Assembly (NCBI GenBank): GCA_035540915.1
Contig: DATLFQ010000033.1
Coordinates: 1-34,201, forward strand
Source of the DNA: DATLFQ01 sp035540915
GTDB taxonomy: Bacteria > Actinomycetota > Acidimicrobiia > Acidimicrobiales > GCA-2861595
DNA: 34,201 nucleotides
Direction: 5' to 3'
Shown here: positions 7,759 through 15,686 of the stretch, one piece after another
Layout: the number at the start of each line of letters is the position of its first letter
How positions within the stretch are numbered: position 1 is the stretch's first letter
Notes under the pieces: generated by a model
Database searches by the model: none
Told to the model about the DNA's origin: nothing
What the model saw: the letters and a program-made list of their open reading frames with translations, nothing else
Made by a program: the position numbers and the translations under genes

Positions 7759-8832
7759 GTGGACGATGAATTGCTGGCCGTCACCAACACCGACGTCGAC
7801 GAGGCCGTCCACGCCGTCGCCGACGGCTCCGACGCCATCTTCACCTGGGACTACACCAAGGGCGCCCGCCCCAAGCTGGCCCGGCTCTACGAGAAGGCCA
7901 AGTCCTCGATGTGGAACGCCGAGACCGACCTGGCCTGGGACACCGAGGTGGACCAGGAGCGGCTGGTGCTGGCCAACAACATCGCCGAGGCCAGCCTCCT
8001 GAACGGCAGCGCCGACGTCAGCGGCACGCCGCTGGAGCGGTGGGGCGACGCCGAGTGGCTGCGCTTCGGCGTGGAGAGCCAGAACTGGACGCTGTCGCAG
8101 TTCCTGCACGGCGAGCAGGGCGCGCTGGTCTGCACCGCCAAGATCGTCGAGTCGGTGCCCTGGATCGACGCCAAGTACTACGCGGCCACCCAGGTCATGG
8201 ACGAGGCACGCCACGTCGAGGTGTTCGCCCGCTACCTCGACACCAAGCTGTCCGGCCATTACCCGATCAACGCCCACCTGAAGGACCTGCTCGACGACGT
8301 CATCGCCGACAGCCGCTGGGACATGACCTACCTCGGCATGCAGATCATGGTGGAGGGCCTGGCCCTGGCCGCCTTCGGCTTCATCGCCCAGCTCACCAAC
8401 GAGCCGCTGCTCAAGCAGATGCTGCGCTACGTGATGGCCGACGAGGCCCGCCACGTGGCGTTCGGCGTGCTGAGCCTGCAGGACTTCTACGCCGAACTGA
8501 GCGACGCCGAGCTGCGGGAGCGCCAGGAGTTCGCCTACGAGGCGGCCGTGCGCATGAAGGACCGCTTCCTCCAGCAGGAGGTGTGGGAGCGCATGGGCGT
8601 GGACCCCAAGGAGGCCATCCCGCTGGTGATGGCGTCGCCCGAGCGCCAGCTCTTCGTCTCCATGCTGTTCTCCAAGATCGTGCCGAACTGCGGCAAGCTC
8701 GGCCTGCTGGACGCCTCGGGCGGCTGGCTGCGCCAGCGCTTCACCGAGCTGGGCGTCATCGGGTTCGAGCACCTGCCCGACGACGGGGACCAGGCCGCCA
8801 TGTTCGCACTGGCCGAGGGCGCCACCGCCTAA
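7759..8832 (+). CDS. Ferritin-like diiron protein, possible oxygenase
   Basis: The 357-residue protein carries two copies of an E-x28-D-E-A-R-H motif: Glu119 to DEARH 148-152, and Glu199 to DEARH 228-232. Paired Glu/DExxH motifs on a helical bundle are the signature of non-heme diiron carboxylate proteins such as AurF-type N-oxygenases and R2-like proteins. This predicts O2 activation or oxidation of an unknown substrate, or iron-related redox chemistry. There is no signal peptide, so it is cytosolic. Two in-frame GTG codons (7756, 7759) are adjacent; 7759 gives the better spacing from the -10 box. Its TAA stop forms the start of the dapA -10 box. The substrate cannot be inferred from context. 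Confidence 0.8.
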   Translation: MDDELLAVTNTDVDEAVHAVADGSDAIFTWDYTKGARPKLARLYEKAKSSMWNAETDLAWDTEVDQERLVLANNIAEASLLNGSADVSGTPLERWGDAEWLRFGVESQNWTLSQFLHGEQGALVCTAKIVESVPWIDAKYYAATQVMDEARHVEVFARYLDTKLSGHYPINAHLKDLLDDVIADSRWDMTYLGMQIMVEGLALAAFGFIAQLTNEPLLKQMLRYVMADEARHVAFGVLSLQDFYAELSDAELRERQEFAYEAAVRMKDRFLQQEVWERMGVDPKEAIPLVMASPERQLFVSMLFSKIVPNCGKLGLLDASGGWLRQRFTELGVIGFEHLPDDGDQAAMFALAEGATA

Positions 8833-8835
8833 CCT
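8830..8835 (+). promoter_or_regulatory. Predicted leaderless -10 box of dapA
   Basis: TAACCT, 8 nt before the dapA ATG at 8844. Its first three bases are the TAA stop codon of the upstream diiron gene. No ribosome binding site is visible between it and the ATG. Confidence 0.5.
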
Positions 8836-8843
8836 TCGGGCGC

Positions 8844-9755
8844 ATGGGAGTCCCCGGCCGCTTCGGCGCCCTCCTCACCGCCATGGTCACGCCGTTCGAC
8901 GACGACGGGCGGCTCGACCTGGACGGCGCCGTCACGCTGGCCCGCTGGCTGGTCGACCACGGGAGCGACGGCCTGGTGGTCGCCGGCACCACCGGCGAGT
9001 CGCCGACGCTTTCCGACGCCGAGAAGCTGGACCTGTGCCGGGCGGTGGCCGAGGCCGTCACCGTGCCCGTGCTCACCAGCACCGGCAGCAACGACACGGC
9101 GCACTCGGCGGAGCTGACCGCCGCGACCACGGGCACCGGCGCCGCCGGGGTGCTGGTGGTGACGCCGTACTACAACCGGCCGTCGCAGGCCGGCATCGAG
9201 GCGCACGTCCGGGCCGTGGCGGCGGCGACCACGTTGCCGGTCCTGATCTACGACATCCCGGTCCGCACCGGCCGCAAGGTGGCCCACGACGCGCTCGTGC
9301 GCCTGGCCCGGGAGGTGCCCAACGTGCTCGGGGTGAAGGACGCCGCCGGCGACCCGGCGGCGTCGGCCCGGCTGGTGGCCGACGCCCCCGCCGGCTTCGA
9401 GCTGTACAGCGGCGACGACGCCCTCACCCTCCCGCTGCTGTCCATCGGCGCCTGTGGCGTGATCAGCGTGGCCTCGCACTGGGCCGGGCGGGCCTTCGCC
9501 GAGATGATGGCCAGCTACGCCAAGGGCGACGTCGACGAGGCCCGGCGGCTGAACGCCCGGCTGCTCGACTCATTCGCCTTCGAGACCGGCGACGAGGCGC
9601 CGAACCCGCTCCCCGCCAAGGCCATGTGCCGGGTGCTCGGCCTGCCGGCCGGACAGTGCCGGCTGCCCATGGGCCCGGCCCCGGCCGGGTTGGAGGAACG
9701 CGCCCGCGCCGTGCTGGCCGGCCTGGGGGAGTGGGCGCCACCACTGCATGGCTGA
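8844..9755 (+). CDS. dapA: 4-hydroxy-tetrahydrodipicolinate synthase
   Basis: DapA condenses pyruvate with aspartate semialdehyde, the entry step to diaminopimelate and lysine. The 303-residue TIM-barrel protein shows the Schiff-base Lys165 (GVKDAAGD), the catalytic triad Thr50 (AGTTGES), Tyr136 (IYDIPVRTG) and the Tyr110 region (TPYYNRP). The ATG at 8844 matches the family N-terminus. The gene overlaps rnj by 8 nt, a conserved actinobacterial pairing. Feedback sensitivity to lysine cannot be judged from sequence here. Confidence 0.97.
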   Translation: MGVPGRFGALLTAMVTPFDDDGRLDLDGAVTLARWLVDHGSDGLVVAGTTGESPTLSDAEKLDLCRAVAEAVTVPVLTSTGSNDTAHSAELTAATTGTGAAGVLVVTPYYNRPSQAGIEAHVRAVAAATTLPVLIYDIPVRTGRKVAHDALVRLAREVPNVLGVKDAAGDPAASARLVADAPAGFELYSGDDALTLPLLSIGACGVISVASHWAGRAFAEMMASYAKGDVDEARRLNARLLDSFAFETGDEAPNPLPAKAMCRVLGLPAGQCRLPMGPAPAGLEERARAVLAGLGEWAPPLHG

Positions 9756-11409
9756 CTCCCTCCGCATCACCTTCCTCGGCGGCCTCGGCGAGATCGGCCG
9801 CAACTGCGCGGCGTTCGAGCTCGAGGGCCGCATCCTGCTCCTGGACTGCGGGCTGATGTTCCCGGACCTGGAGATGCCCGGCGTCGACCTGGTGCTGCCG
9901 GACTTCACCTGGCTGCGCCAGAACGCCGACCGCGTCGAGGGGTGCGTCGTCACCCACGGCCACGAGGACCACGCCGGCGGCCTGTCGTTCCTGCTGCGGG
10001 AGCTGTCGTTCCCGATCTACGGCTCCGCGCTCACCCTCGGGTTGGCCCGCAACCGGCTGGAGGAGGCGGGCGTGCTGGACCGCACGGAGCTGGTCACCGT
10101 GCGCGACGGCGAGCGCCGGCGCATCGGCCCCTTCGACGTCGAGTTCATCCCCGTCACCCACTCGGTCCCCGACGGCTTCGCCACGGTGTTCCACACGCCG
10201 CAGGGCGTCGTGCTGCACTCGGGCGACTTCAAGCTGGACCTCCGGCCCGTCGACGGGCGGATGACCGATTTGGCGCGCATCGGCGCCATCTCGTCCGAGC
10301 ACGGGATCCGGCTGCTGCTCTCGGACTCGACGAACGCCGAGGAGCCCGGCCACACCCGCAGCGAGTCGTCGGTCGGCGAGGTGCTGCGGGGGCTGTTCCG
10401 CGACCACGCCGACAAGCGGGTCATCGTCACCTGCTTCGCCAGCCACATCCACCGGGTCCAGCAGGTCGTGGAGGCGGCGCTGGCCAGCGGGCGGACCGTC
10501 GCCACCCTCGGCCGATCCATGGCCAAGAACGTGGCGCTGGCCCGGTCGATGGGGATGCTGCGCATCCCCGACGCCGACCTGGTCGACATCGAGCGCATCG
10601 GCGGCCTCGATCCCCGGCGGGTCTGCGTGATCTCCACGGGCTCGCAGGGCGAGCCAATGTCGGCCCTGGCCCTGATGGCGGCCGGCGAGAACAAGTGGCT
10701 GAAGGTCGGCGAAGGAGACCTGGTCATCATGAGCAGCCACGCCATCCCGGGCAACGAGATGAACGTCGGCCGGGTGATCGACGGCCTCTACCGCCGGGGC
10801 GCCGAAGTGGTCCACTCGGGGCTGGCCGACGTGCACGTCAGCGGGCACGCCATGCAGGGCGAGCTGCAGACGCTCCTGGCCGTCGCCCGGCCCGAGCACT
10901 TCATCCCGGTCCACGGCGAGTACCGCCACCTCACCCACCACGCCCGGCTGGCCATGCAGATGGGCGTGTCGCCCGACAAGGTCCTCCTGGCCGAGGACGG
11001 TGACGTCGTCGAGCTGTCCGACCAGGGCCTGGACTTCGCCGGATCGGTCCCGGCCGGCTACCTCTACGTCGACGGCATCGTCGGCGACGTGGGCCACGGC
11101 GTGCTGCGTGACCGGAAGGTCCTGGCCGAGGAGGGTGTGGTCGTGGTGGTGGTGACCGTCGACATGCAGGCCGGCGAGGTGGTCGGCGGGCCCGAGGTGA
11201 TCACGCGCGGATGGGTCTACGAGCGGGAAGCGGAGGGGCTGCTGGACGAGGCGCGCCAGGCGGTGGTGGCCGGCGTCAAGCAGGTCGGCGGGGACTGGTC
11301 CGGCGACGTCGAGGTGCTGAAGCGCCACGTGCGCCAGGCGCTCGGCCGGTTCGTCCAGGAGCGCACCCGCCGCCGCCCCATGATCGTCCCCATCGTGATG
11401 GAGGTCTGA
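9748..11409 (+). CDS. rnj: Ribonuclease J
   Basis: RNase J is a metallo-beta-lactamase/beta-CASP ribonuclease with 5'-exo and endonuclease activity, acting in mRNA turnover and rRNA maturation. The 553-residue protein has the zinc motif HGHEDH at residues 70-75, a following conserved His (THSVPDGF), the SDSTNAE segment, and the beta-CASP region including SSHAIPGNE and HVSGHA. The C-terminal domain is present (GRFVQERTRRRPMIVP), so it is full length. The ATG overlaps dapA. With pnp in the same window, two major RNA-decay enzymes are encoded close together. Confidence 0.97.
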   Translation: MADSLRITFLGGLGEIGRNCAAFELEGRILLLDCGLMFPDLEMPGVDLVLPDFTWLRQNADRVEGCVVTHGHEDHAGGLSFLLRELSFPIYGSALTLGLARNRLEEAGVLDRTELVTVRDGERRRIGPFDVEFIPVTHSVPDGFATVFHTPQGVVLHSGDFKLDLRPVDGRMTDLARIGAISSEHGIRLLLSDSTNAEEPGHTRSESSVGEVLRGLFRDHADKRVIVTCFASHIHRVQQVVEAALASGRTVATLGRSMAKNVALARSMGMLRIPDADLVDIERIGGLDPRRVCVISTGSQGEPMSALALMAAGENKWLKVGEGDLVIMSSHAIPGNEMNVGRVIDGLYRRGAEVVHSGLADVHVSGHAMQGELQTLLAVARPEHFIPVHGEYRHLTHHARLAMQMGVSPDKVLLAEDGDVVELSDQGLDFAGSVPAGYLYVDGIVGDVGHGVLRDRKVLAEEGVVVVVVTVDMQAGEVVGGPEVITRGWVYEREAEGLLDEARQAVVAGVKQVGGDWSGDVEVLKRHVRQALGRFVQERTRRRPMIVPIVMEV

Positions 11410-11460
11410 CCCACCCGAGGACCGCTCCGGCCCAACCGCCGCCGGGCATGGGGCCACTGT

Positions 11461-11466
11461 TACTGT
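11461..11466 (+). promoter_or_regulatory. Candidate ftsK -10 box
   Basis: TACTGT lies 10 nt before GTG 11477. An overlapping CACTGT (11455-11460) lies 7 nt before GTG 11468, so the choice of box and of start codon are linked. No ribosome binding site is visible. Confidence 0.35.
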
Positions 11467-11467
11467 T

Positions 11468-13837
11468 GTGGCTCCTGTGACTACCCGCAGCGGTACCAAG
11501 CCCAAGGCCCGGACGCCGGCACGGACGAAGGCCGCACTCCCGCCCGCCCGCCGGTCGGCGAAGGCACCGCCTCGACGGCCGCCCTCTCCGCCGCGATCGA
11601 GGCGGGCCCGGCCGTCGGCCGTCACCCGCCTGCTCCGCGCGGTGCGGGCGGTGCTGGCCCGCCAGTCCGACGACCTGTGGGGCGTCGTCCTGATCGGGGC
11701 AGGGATCCTGCTCGCGCTCGGGCTCTATGCCGACGTCGCCGGTCCGGCCGGTTCGGCCGTGGACCGCTGGACCGGGGCGCTCCTGGGCGGCGGGCGCTTC
11801 TTGCTCCCGCCGGGGCTGTGGTGGGTCGGCGGCGTGCTGGTGCGCGGCAGCGGCCCGGCCGATCCGGGCCGCGTCGCCGTCGGTTTCGGTCTCCTCGGCC
11901 TCTCGGCGGCCGGGCTCCTGCACCTGCTGAGCGACGGCCCCGGGCTGTCCGCGCCGGCCGGCGAGCTGGCCCGGGCCGGCGGTTGGCTCGGCGCCGTCGT
12001 GAGCCGGCCCCTGCGGGCCCTCCTCGCTCCCATCGGGGCCGGCGTGGTCCTCGTGACGGCGCTGGTGCTCTCGTGCCTCATCGTGACCCGTACGCCGGTG
12101 CGGGCGTTCCTGGATCTGGTCCGCGGTGGGGGCCGGTCGACGACCGCCGCGGTGCTCGGCGGGCTGCGCTGGCTCACCGCCCGCGACCCCGACGACGAGC
12201 GGGACGCAGCCGCGGCGCGGCACCCTTCTGCCGCCACCGCGCCGCTGGCGCCGGTCCCGGTCGAGCCGGCCGCCGAGCCGGACGAGGCCGTGCCGCCACC
12301 GTTGCTCGACGAGACCCACGCGCCGCCCGGCGAGCAGCTGGCCATCCCGCTCGGGCCGGCCGCCGTCCCCGGGCCGTGGCGGCTCCCACCGCTGCAGCTG
12401 CTGAAGCGCAGCGCGGCGCAGGAGGTCGACCAGCGCATGCTCGACGCCCGGGGCCGCACGCTGGAGGAGGCGCTGGCCGCGCACGGCGTGGAGACCCGGC
12501 TGCTCGGCAGGACGGTGGGGCCCACCGTCACCCGCTACGAGCTGGAGCTCGGGCCGGGCGTCAAGGTGGCCCGGGTCACCAGCCTGCAGAAGGACATCGC
12601 CTACGCCATGGCGGCGCCGGACATCCGGCTGCTGGCGCCGATCCCGGGGCGCTCCGCCATCGGCGTCGAGGTGCCCAACGTGCAGCGCCAGCTGGTCTCC
12701 CTCGGCGACATCCTGTGCTCGGACGAGGCCCGCCTGGCCACCCATCCCCTCGAGGTGGGCATCGGTCGGGACATCGCCGGGCGGGCGGTGATGGAAAGCC
12801 TGGCCGCCATGCCGCACATCCTGATCGCCGGCGCGACCGGTGCCGGCAAGTCGTCGTGCCTCAACTCCCTGCTGACCTCGATCCTCCTGCGGGCCACGCC
12901 CGACCAGGTGCGCATGATCCTGGTCGACCCCAAGCGGGTGGAGCTGGGCCAGTACAACGGGCTGCCGCACCTGCTGACCTCGGTGGTCGTCAACCCGCGC
13001 AAGGCGGCCAACGCGCTCGCCTGGGCGGTCGCCGAGATGGAGCGGCGCACCGACCTGCTGGCCGAGGTGGGCGTGCGGGACATCGGTGGCTACAACGCCG
13101 CCTTCGACCGCGGTGAGCTGCAGCGCGAGCCCGGGTCGGACTTCGAGCCGGTCCGCCTGCCGTTCGTGCTGGTGGTGGTGGACGAGCTGAACGACCTGAT
13201 GATGGTGGCCGCCCGCGACGTCGAGGAGTCGATCTGCCGGATCGCCCAGATGGGCCGGGCGTTCGGGATCCACCTCGTCATCGCCACGCAGCGGCCGTCG
13301 GTCGATGTCATCACCGGGGTCATCAAGGCCAACATCCCGTCCCGGCTGGCCTTCGCCGTGTCGTCACTGGCCGACAGCCGGGTCATCCTCGACCAGGCCG
13401 GCGCCGAGCGCCTGGTCGGCAAGGGCGACATGCTGCTGCTGACCGCCTCGTCGAACGTGGCCCGGCGCATCCAGGGGCCGTGGGTCAGCGAGGAGGAGGT
13501 GGCCAAGGTGGTGGCCTTCTGGCGGCGCCAGGCCTCGCCCAACTACGTGGCCGGCGTGGAGGGCGACACCGCCGACGGCGGCCGTCCCGGCGGCGCAGCG
13601 GGGGGTTCGGGCGACGAGGATGACGACGACATGCTGGAGGCGGCCCTCGACCTCGTCGTGCGCTCCCAGCTCGGTTCGACCTCCATGCTGCAGCGCAAGC
13701 TGCGGGTCGGCTTCGCCCGGGCCGGGCGGCTGATGGACCTGCTCGAACGCCGCGGCGTGGTCGGCCCGTCCGAGGGTTCCAAGGCCCGGGCGGTGCTCAT
13801 GACCGTCGAGGAGCTGGAGGAGCGCCAGGCCGGGTGA
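11468..13837 (+). CDS. ftsK: DNA translocase FtsK/SpoIIIE
   Basis: This is a membrane-anchored ATPase that pumps DNA through the division septum and aids chromosome dimer resolution. The 789-residue protein has a basic N-terminal stretch, about four transmembrane segments (roughly residues 70-215), an acidic/Pro-rich linker, then the motor with Walker A GATGAGKSS (about 456-464) and Walker B-like FVLVVVDELNDLMM (about 565-578). The C-terminal winged-helix gamma domain (SMLQRKLRVGFARAGRLMDLLE) should read polar DNA motifs. Start is GTG 11468 or 11477, with the same frame and little consequence. It follows rnj by 58 nt, and a strong hairpin follows the stop. Confidence 0.95.
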   Translation: MAPVTTRSGTKPKARTPARTKAALPPARRSAKAPPRRPPSPPRSRRARPSAVTRLLRAVRAVLARQSDDLWGVVLIGAGILLALGLYADVAGPAGSAVDRWTGALLGGGRFLLPPGLWWVGGVLVRGSGPADPGRVAVGFGLLGLSAAGLLHLLSDGPGLSAPAGELARAGGWLGAVVSRPLRALLAPIGAGVVLVTALVLSCLIVTRTPVRAFLDLVRGGGRSTTAAVLGGLRWLTARDPDDERDAAAARHPSAATAPLAPVPVEPAAEPDEAVPPPLLDETHAPPGEQLAIPLGPAAVPGPWRLPPLQLLKRSAAQEVDQRMLDARGRTLEEALAAHGVETRLLGRTVGPTVTRYELELGPGVKVARVTSLQKDIAYAMAAPDIRLLAPIPGRSAIGVEVPNVQRQLVSLGDILCSDEARLATHPLEVGIGRDIAGRAVMESLAAMPHILIAGATGAGKSSCLNSLLTSILLRATPDQVRMILVDPKRVELGQYNGLPHLLTSVVVNPRKAANALAWAVAEMERRTDLLAEVGVRDIGGYNAAFDRGELQREPGSDFEPVRLPFVLVVVDELNDLMMVAARDVEESICRIAQMGRAFGIHLVIATQRPSVDVITGVIKANIPSRLAFAVSSLADSRVILDQAGAERLVGKGDMLLLTASSNVARRIQGPWVSEEEVAKVVAFWRRQASPNYVAGVEGDTADGGRPGGAAGGSGDEDDDDMLEAALDLVVRSQLGSTSMLQRKLRVGFARAGRLMDLLERRGVVGPSEGSKARAVLMTVEELEERQAG

Positions 13838-13889
13838 GCCGGGCCGGCGTGGCGCTGCCGCGGACCGGCCTCCTCACCGTCTGACGCGA

Positions 13890-13919
13890 CGAGGCGCCCT
13901 CGTCGTTGAGGGCGCCTCG
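13890..13919. terminator. Perfect 12-bp hairpin after ftsK
   Basis: CGAGGCGCCCTC (13890-13901) and GAGGGCGCCTCG (13908-13919) form an unbroken 12-bp stem with loop GTCGTT. It lies between the stops of ftsK and the convergent small membrane-protein gene, so it could terminate both. No U-tract follows on either strand. Confidence 0.75.
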
Positions 13920-13949
13920 ATCGGCCAAGGGGTCGGGAGAGCCCGGGCG

Positions 13950-14279
13950 CTACGCGGCCCGGCTGACGTGACGGGTGGGCTGGTGGCGCTGGGCCGGCTC
14001 CTCGCCGTCGGACGAACCGAGCCAGCGGAACAGCGCCCGCCAGACGCTCGTTGTGCCGGCCAGGGCCAGGCCGGTGACCAGGGTGCCCATCCAGGCCTCG
14101 CGCAGCGAGACGTCGAAGCCTGCGAAGAGCGAGTAGTCGATGGCGAAGGCCCCGACGACGCCCAGTCCGGCGGTCACCAGGCCGTGCACCTTGGAGAGTT
14201 CGGGAACCAGGTCTTCGAGGACGTCGACCATCTTGAACAGCGCCAGCCCCAGCAGCAGGGTGACGGCGAGGGTGTACAT
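13950..14279 (-). CDS. Small membrane protein of unknown function (109 aa)
   Basis: The 109-residue product has three predicted membrane segments (about residues 3-18, 33-50 and 63-80) and a polar basic tail ending RHVSRAA. The ATG at 14279 follows a strong AAGGAG at a 7-nt spacing, the clearest Shine-Dalgarno among the minus-strand genes here, which suggests good expression. Overall layout recalls holin-like or small phage-shock-like proteins, but I recognise no family. No phage genes are nearby, so a prophage origin is not supported. Convergent with ftsK and divergent from thrB. Confidence 0.75.
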   Translation of the reverse strand: MYTLAVTLLLGLALFKMVDVLEDLVPELSKVHGLVTAGLGVVGAFAIDYSLFAGFDVSLREAWMGTLVTGLALAGTTSVWRALFRWLGSSDGEEPAQRHQPTRHVSRAA

Positions 14280-14351
14280 GGTTGTCTCCTTGAGATGACG
14301 GGAGGTCGTGGTGTCCCGTCGCCAGCTTCGACCCGGTGCCGGCGACGGTGG

Positions 14352-14357
14352 TAACAA
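14352..14357 (+). promoter_or_regulatory. Candidate thrB -10 box
   Basis: TAACAA, 7 nt before GTG 14365. It lacks the final T of TAnnnT, so it is a weaker match than the other leaderless boxes, but the spacing agrees. Confidence 0.3.
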
Positions 14358-14364
14358 CCTCGGC

Positions 14365-15225
14365 GTGACGGCCGTGCGCGCTCGGGCCCCGGCCTCGTCG
14401 GCCAACCTCGGGCCCGGCTTCGACACCCTGGCGCTCGCCCTCGCGTTGTACTGCGAGGTGGAGATCGAGCCGGCCGGCCGGCTTTCGGTGCGCTCGGAGG
14501 GCGAGGGCGCCGATTTTCCCGCCGACGCCTCGCACCTGGCGGCCCGGGTGGCCGTCGGCGTGGCCGGCCACGAGCGCATGGCCATCACGGTGCGCTCGGA
14601 GATACCGGTCGGCCGCGGCCTGGGGTCGTCGGCCGCGCTCGCTGCCGCCGCGGCTGCGGCGGCCGGCGCGCCCGACCCGCTGGCGGTCGCGTCGGCCGCC
14701 GACGGGCATCCCGAGAACGCGGCTGCGTCGGTGCTCGGGGGACTGGTCACCGCCACGGTCGTGGACGGCCGGGCGCTGGCCCACCCGCTGGCGCTGGACG
14801 CCGACCTCGCCTTCGTCGTGCTGGTGCCGGCCCAGCCCCTCGCCACCGCCGAGGCCCGCGCCGCCCTGCCGGCCACCGTCGCCCACGGCGATGCCGCCTT
14901 CAACCTCGGGCGCATGGGCCTCCTGCTGGCCGGCCTGGCCGACGCCGACCGGCTGGTGCCGGCGGCCACCGACGACCGCCTCCACCAGGCGGCGCGGGCG
15001 CCGCTGTTCCCGCCGTCGACCGCCCTGCTCGCCGGGCTGGTTGGATCGGGCGCCCTCGGCGCCAGCTGGTCGGGGGCCGGCCCTTCCCTGCTGGCCATCT
15101 GCCGCCGCGAGGGGTCGGCCACCGTCCGCCAGGCCGGCGAACGCCTTCTCGCCGAGGCCGGGGTCGCCGGCCGGGCGCTGCTGCTGGAGCCGGACATGGC
15201 CGGCCTGGTGGTCACCCGCAGCTAG
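14365..15225 (+). CDS. thrB: Homoserine kinase
   Basis: ThrB phosphorylates homoserine in threonine synthesis, on the branch that competes with dapA for aspartate semialdehyde. It is a GHMP-superfamily kinase of 286 residues: the N-terminal RAPASSANLGPGFD signature, the ATP-binding PVGRGLGSSAAL (about residues 78-89) and the C-terminal GAsWSGAGPSLLA glycine-rich segment are all present. GTG 14365 gives the family-typical N-terminus (TAVRARAPASS); an earlier ATG would add an unlikely Arg/Gly-rich leader. The TAG stop is embedded in the -10 box of the next gene. thrA/hom and thrC are not in the window. Confidence 0.95.
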   Translation: MTAVRARAPASSANLGPGFDTLALALALYCEVEIEPAGRLSVRSEGEGADFPADASHLAARVAVGVAGHERMAITVRSEIPVGRGLGSSAALAAAAAAAAGAPDPLAVASAADGHPENAAASVLGGLVTATVVDGRALAHPLALDADLAFVVLVPAQPLATAEARAALPATVAHGDAAFNLGRMGLLLAGLADADRLVPAATDDRLHQAARAPLFPPSTALLAGLVGSGALGASWSGAGPSLLAICRREGSATVRQAGERLLAEAGVAGRALLLEPDMAGLVVTRS

Positions 15226-15228
15226 CGT
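15223..15228 (+). promoter_or_regulatory. Predicted leaderless -10 box of the zinc-ribbon gene
   Basis: TAGCGT, 6 nt before ATG 15235. Its TAG is also the thrB stop codon. Confidence 0.5.
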
Positions 15229-15234
15229 CGGGAA

Positions 15235-15387
15235 ATGGCCACCTACGAGGGTTACTGCGTGAAGTGCCGCGAGAAGCGGGAGTTCGAGGGCGAGGAGAAG
15301 GAGCTGGCCAACGGTCGCCGGGCCGCCCAGGGCACCTGCCCCGTCTGCGGCACGAAGATGAACCGCATGCTCGGCAAGGCCAGCTGA
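15235..15387 (+). CDS. Small zinc-ribbon protein, DUF5679-like
   Basis: This 50-residue protein has two CxxC knuckles (Cys8/Cys11 and Cys35/Cys38), predicting one structural zinc. The sequence between them is highly charged (CREKREFEGEEKEL) and the end is KMNRMLGKAS. It resembles the DUF5679 family of short actinobacterial proteins; function unknown. It starts 9 nt after the thrB stop and has its own candidate promoter made partly of that stop. Codon use matches its neighbours. It is convergent with the Nfu_N-like gene. Confidence 0.85.
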   Translation: MATYEGYCVKCREKREFEGEEKELANGRRAAQGTCPVCGTKMNRMLGKAS

Positions 15388-15415
15388 CCCAGCGGTCGCG
15401 GCGGCGGCCGGGGCG

Positions 15416-15673
15416 CTACAGGTGCTCGGCGGCGGCGGCCTGGACGGCTGCGACGATGGGATCCCAGTCGGCGCCCGGGCTGCGGCTCACCGTCACGAAG
15501 TCGTTGGTGCCGAACACGTTCGCCACCCCGCCGGCGGCGAACACGGCGGATGCGAACGGGTCTCCTTCGGCGTCGGCGGCCGACGCGAAGCTGATCAGCG
15601 CCGGCAGCGTCGTGTCGAGCTGGAAGCGCAGCGCGTTGGGGTTCGGTGACGGCTGAGGGGTGGCGGTGGCCAT
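15416..15673 (-). CDS. Nfu/NifU N-terminal-domain protein (stand-alone)
   Basis: The 85-residue product matches the Nfu N-terminal domain: NPNALRFQLD near the start, a hydrophobic middle, then GGVANVFGTNDFVTVSR (about residues 48-64). In larger Nfu proteins this domain accompanies a C-terminal CxxC Fe-S scaffold domain, which is absent here, and the protein contains no cysteine, so it cannot itself hold a cluster. A role as an accessory to Fe-S delivery is inference. ATG 15673 lies 12 nt after the stop of the upstream S9 peptidase on the same strand. Confidence 0.85.
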   Translation of the reverse strand: MATATPQPSPNPNALRFQLDTTLPALISFASAADAEGDPFASAVFAAGGVANVFGTNDFVTVSRSPGADWDPIVAAVQAAAAEHL

Positions 15674-15680
15674 CGCGCCG

Positions 15681-15686
15681 AACCTA
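15681..15686 (-). promoter_or_regulatory. Predicted leaderless -10 box of the Nfu_N-like gene
   Basis: TAGGTT on the minus strand, 7 nt before ATG 15673. Its first three bases are the TAG stop codon of the S9 peptidase gene. Confidence 0.5.

Noticed and set aside
6964..8772. A 602-codon open frame on the minus strand spanning the DedA-like gene and the opposite strand of the diiron gene
   Set aside because: Only the 6964-7688 part has membrane-protein character; the rest is the complement of the plus-strand diiron gene and has shadow-type composition.
13950..14279. Holin, and hence prophage remnant
   Set aside because: Only a general small-membrane-protein resemblance; no lysin, integrase, att site or composition change nearby.
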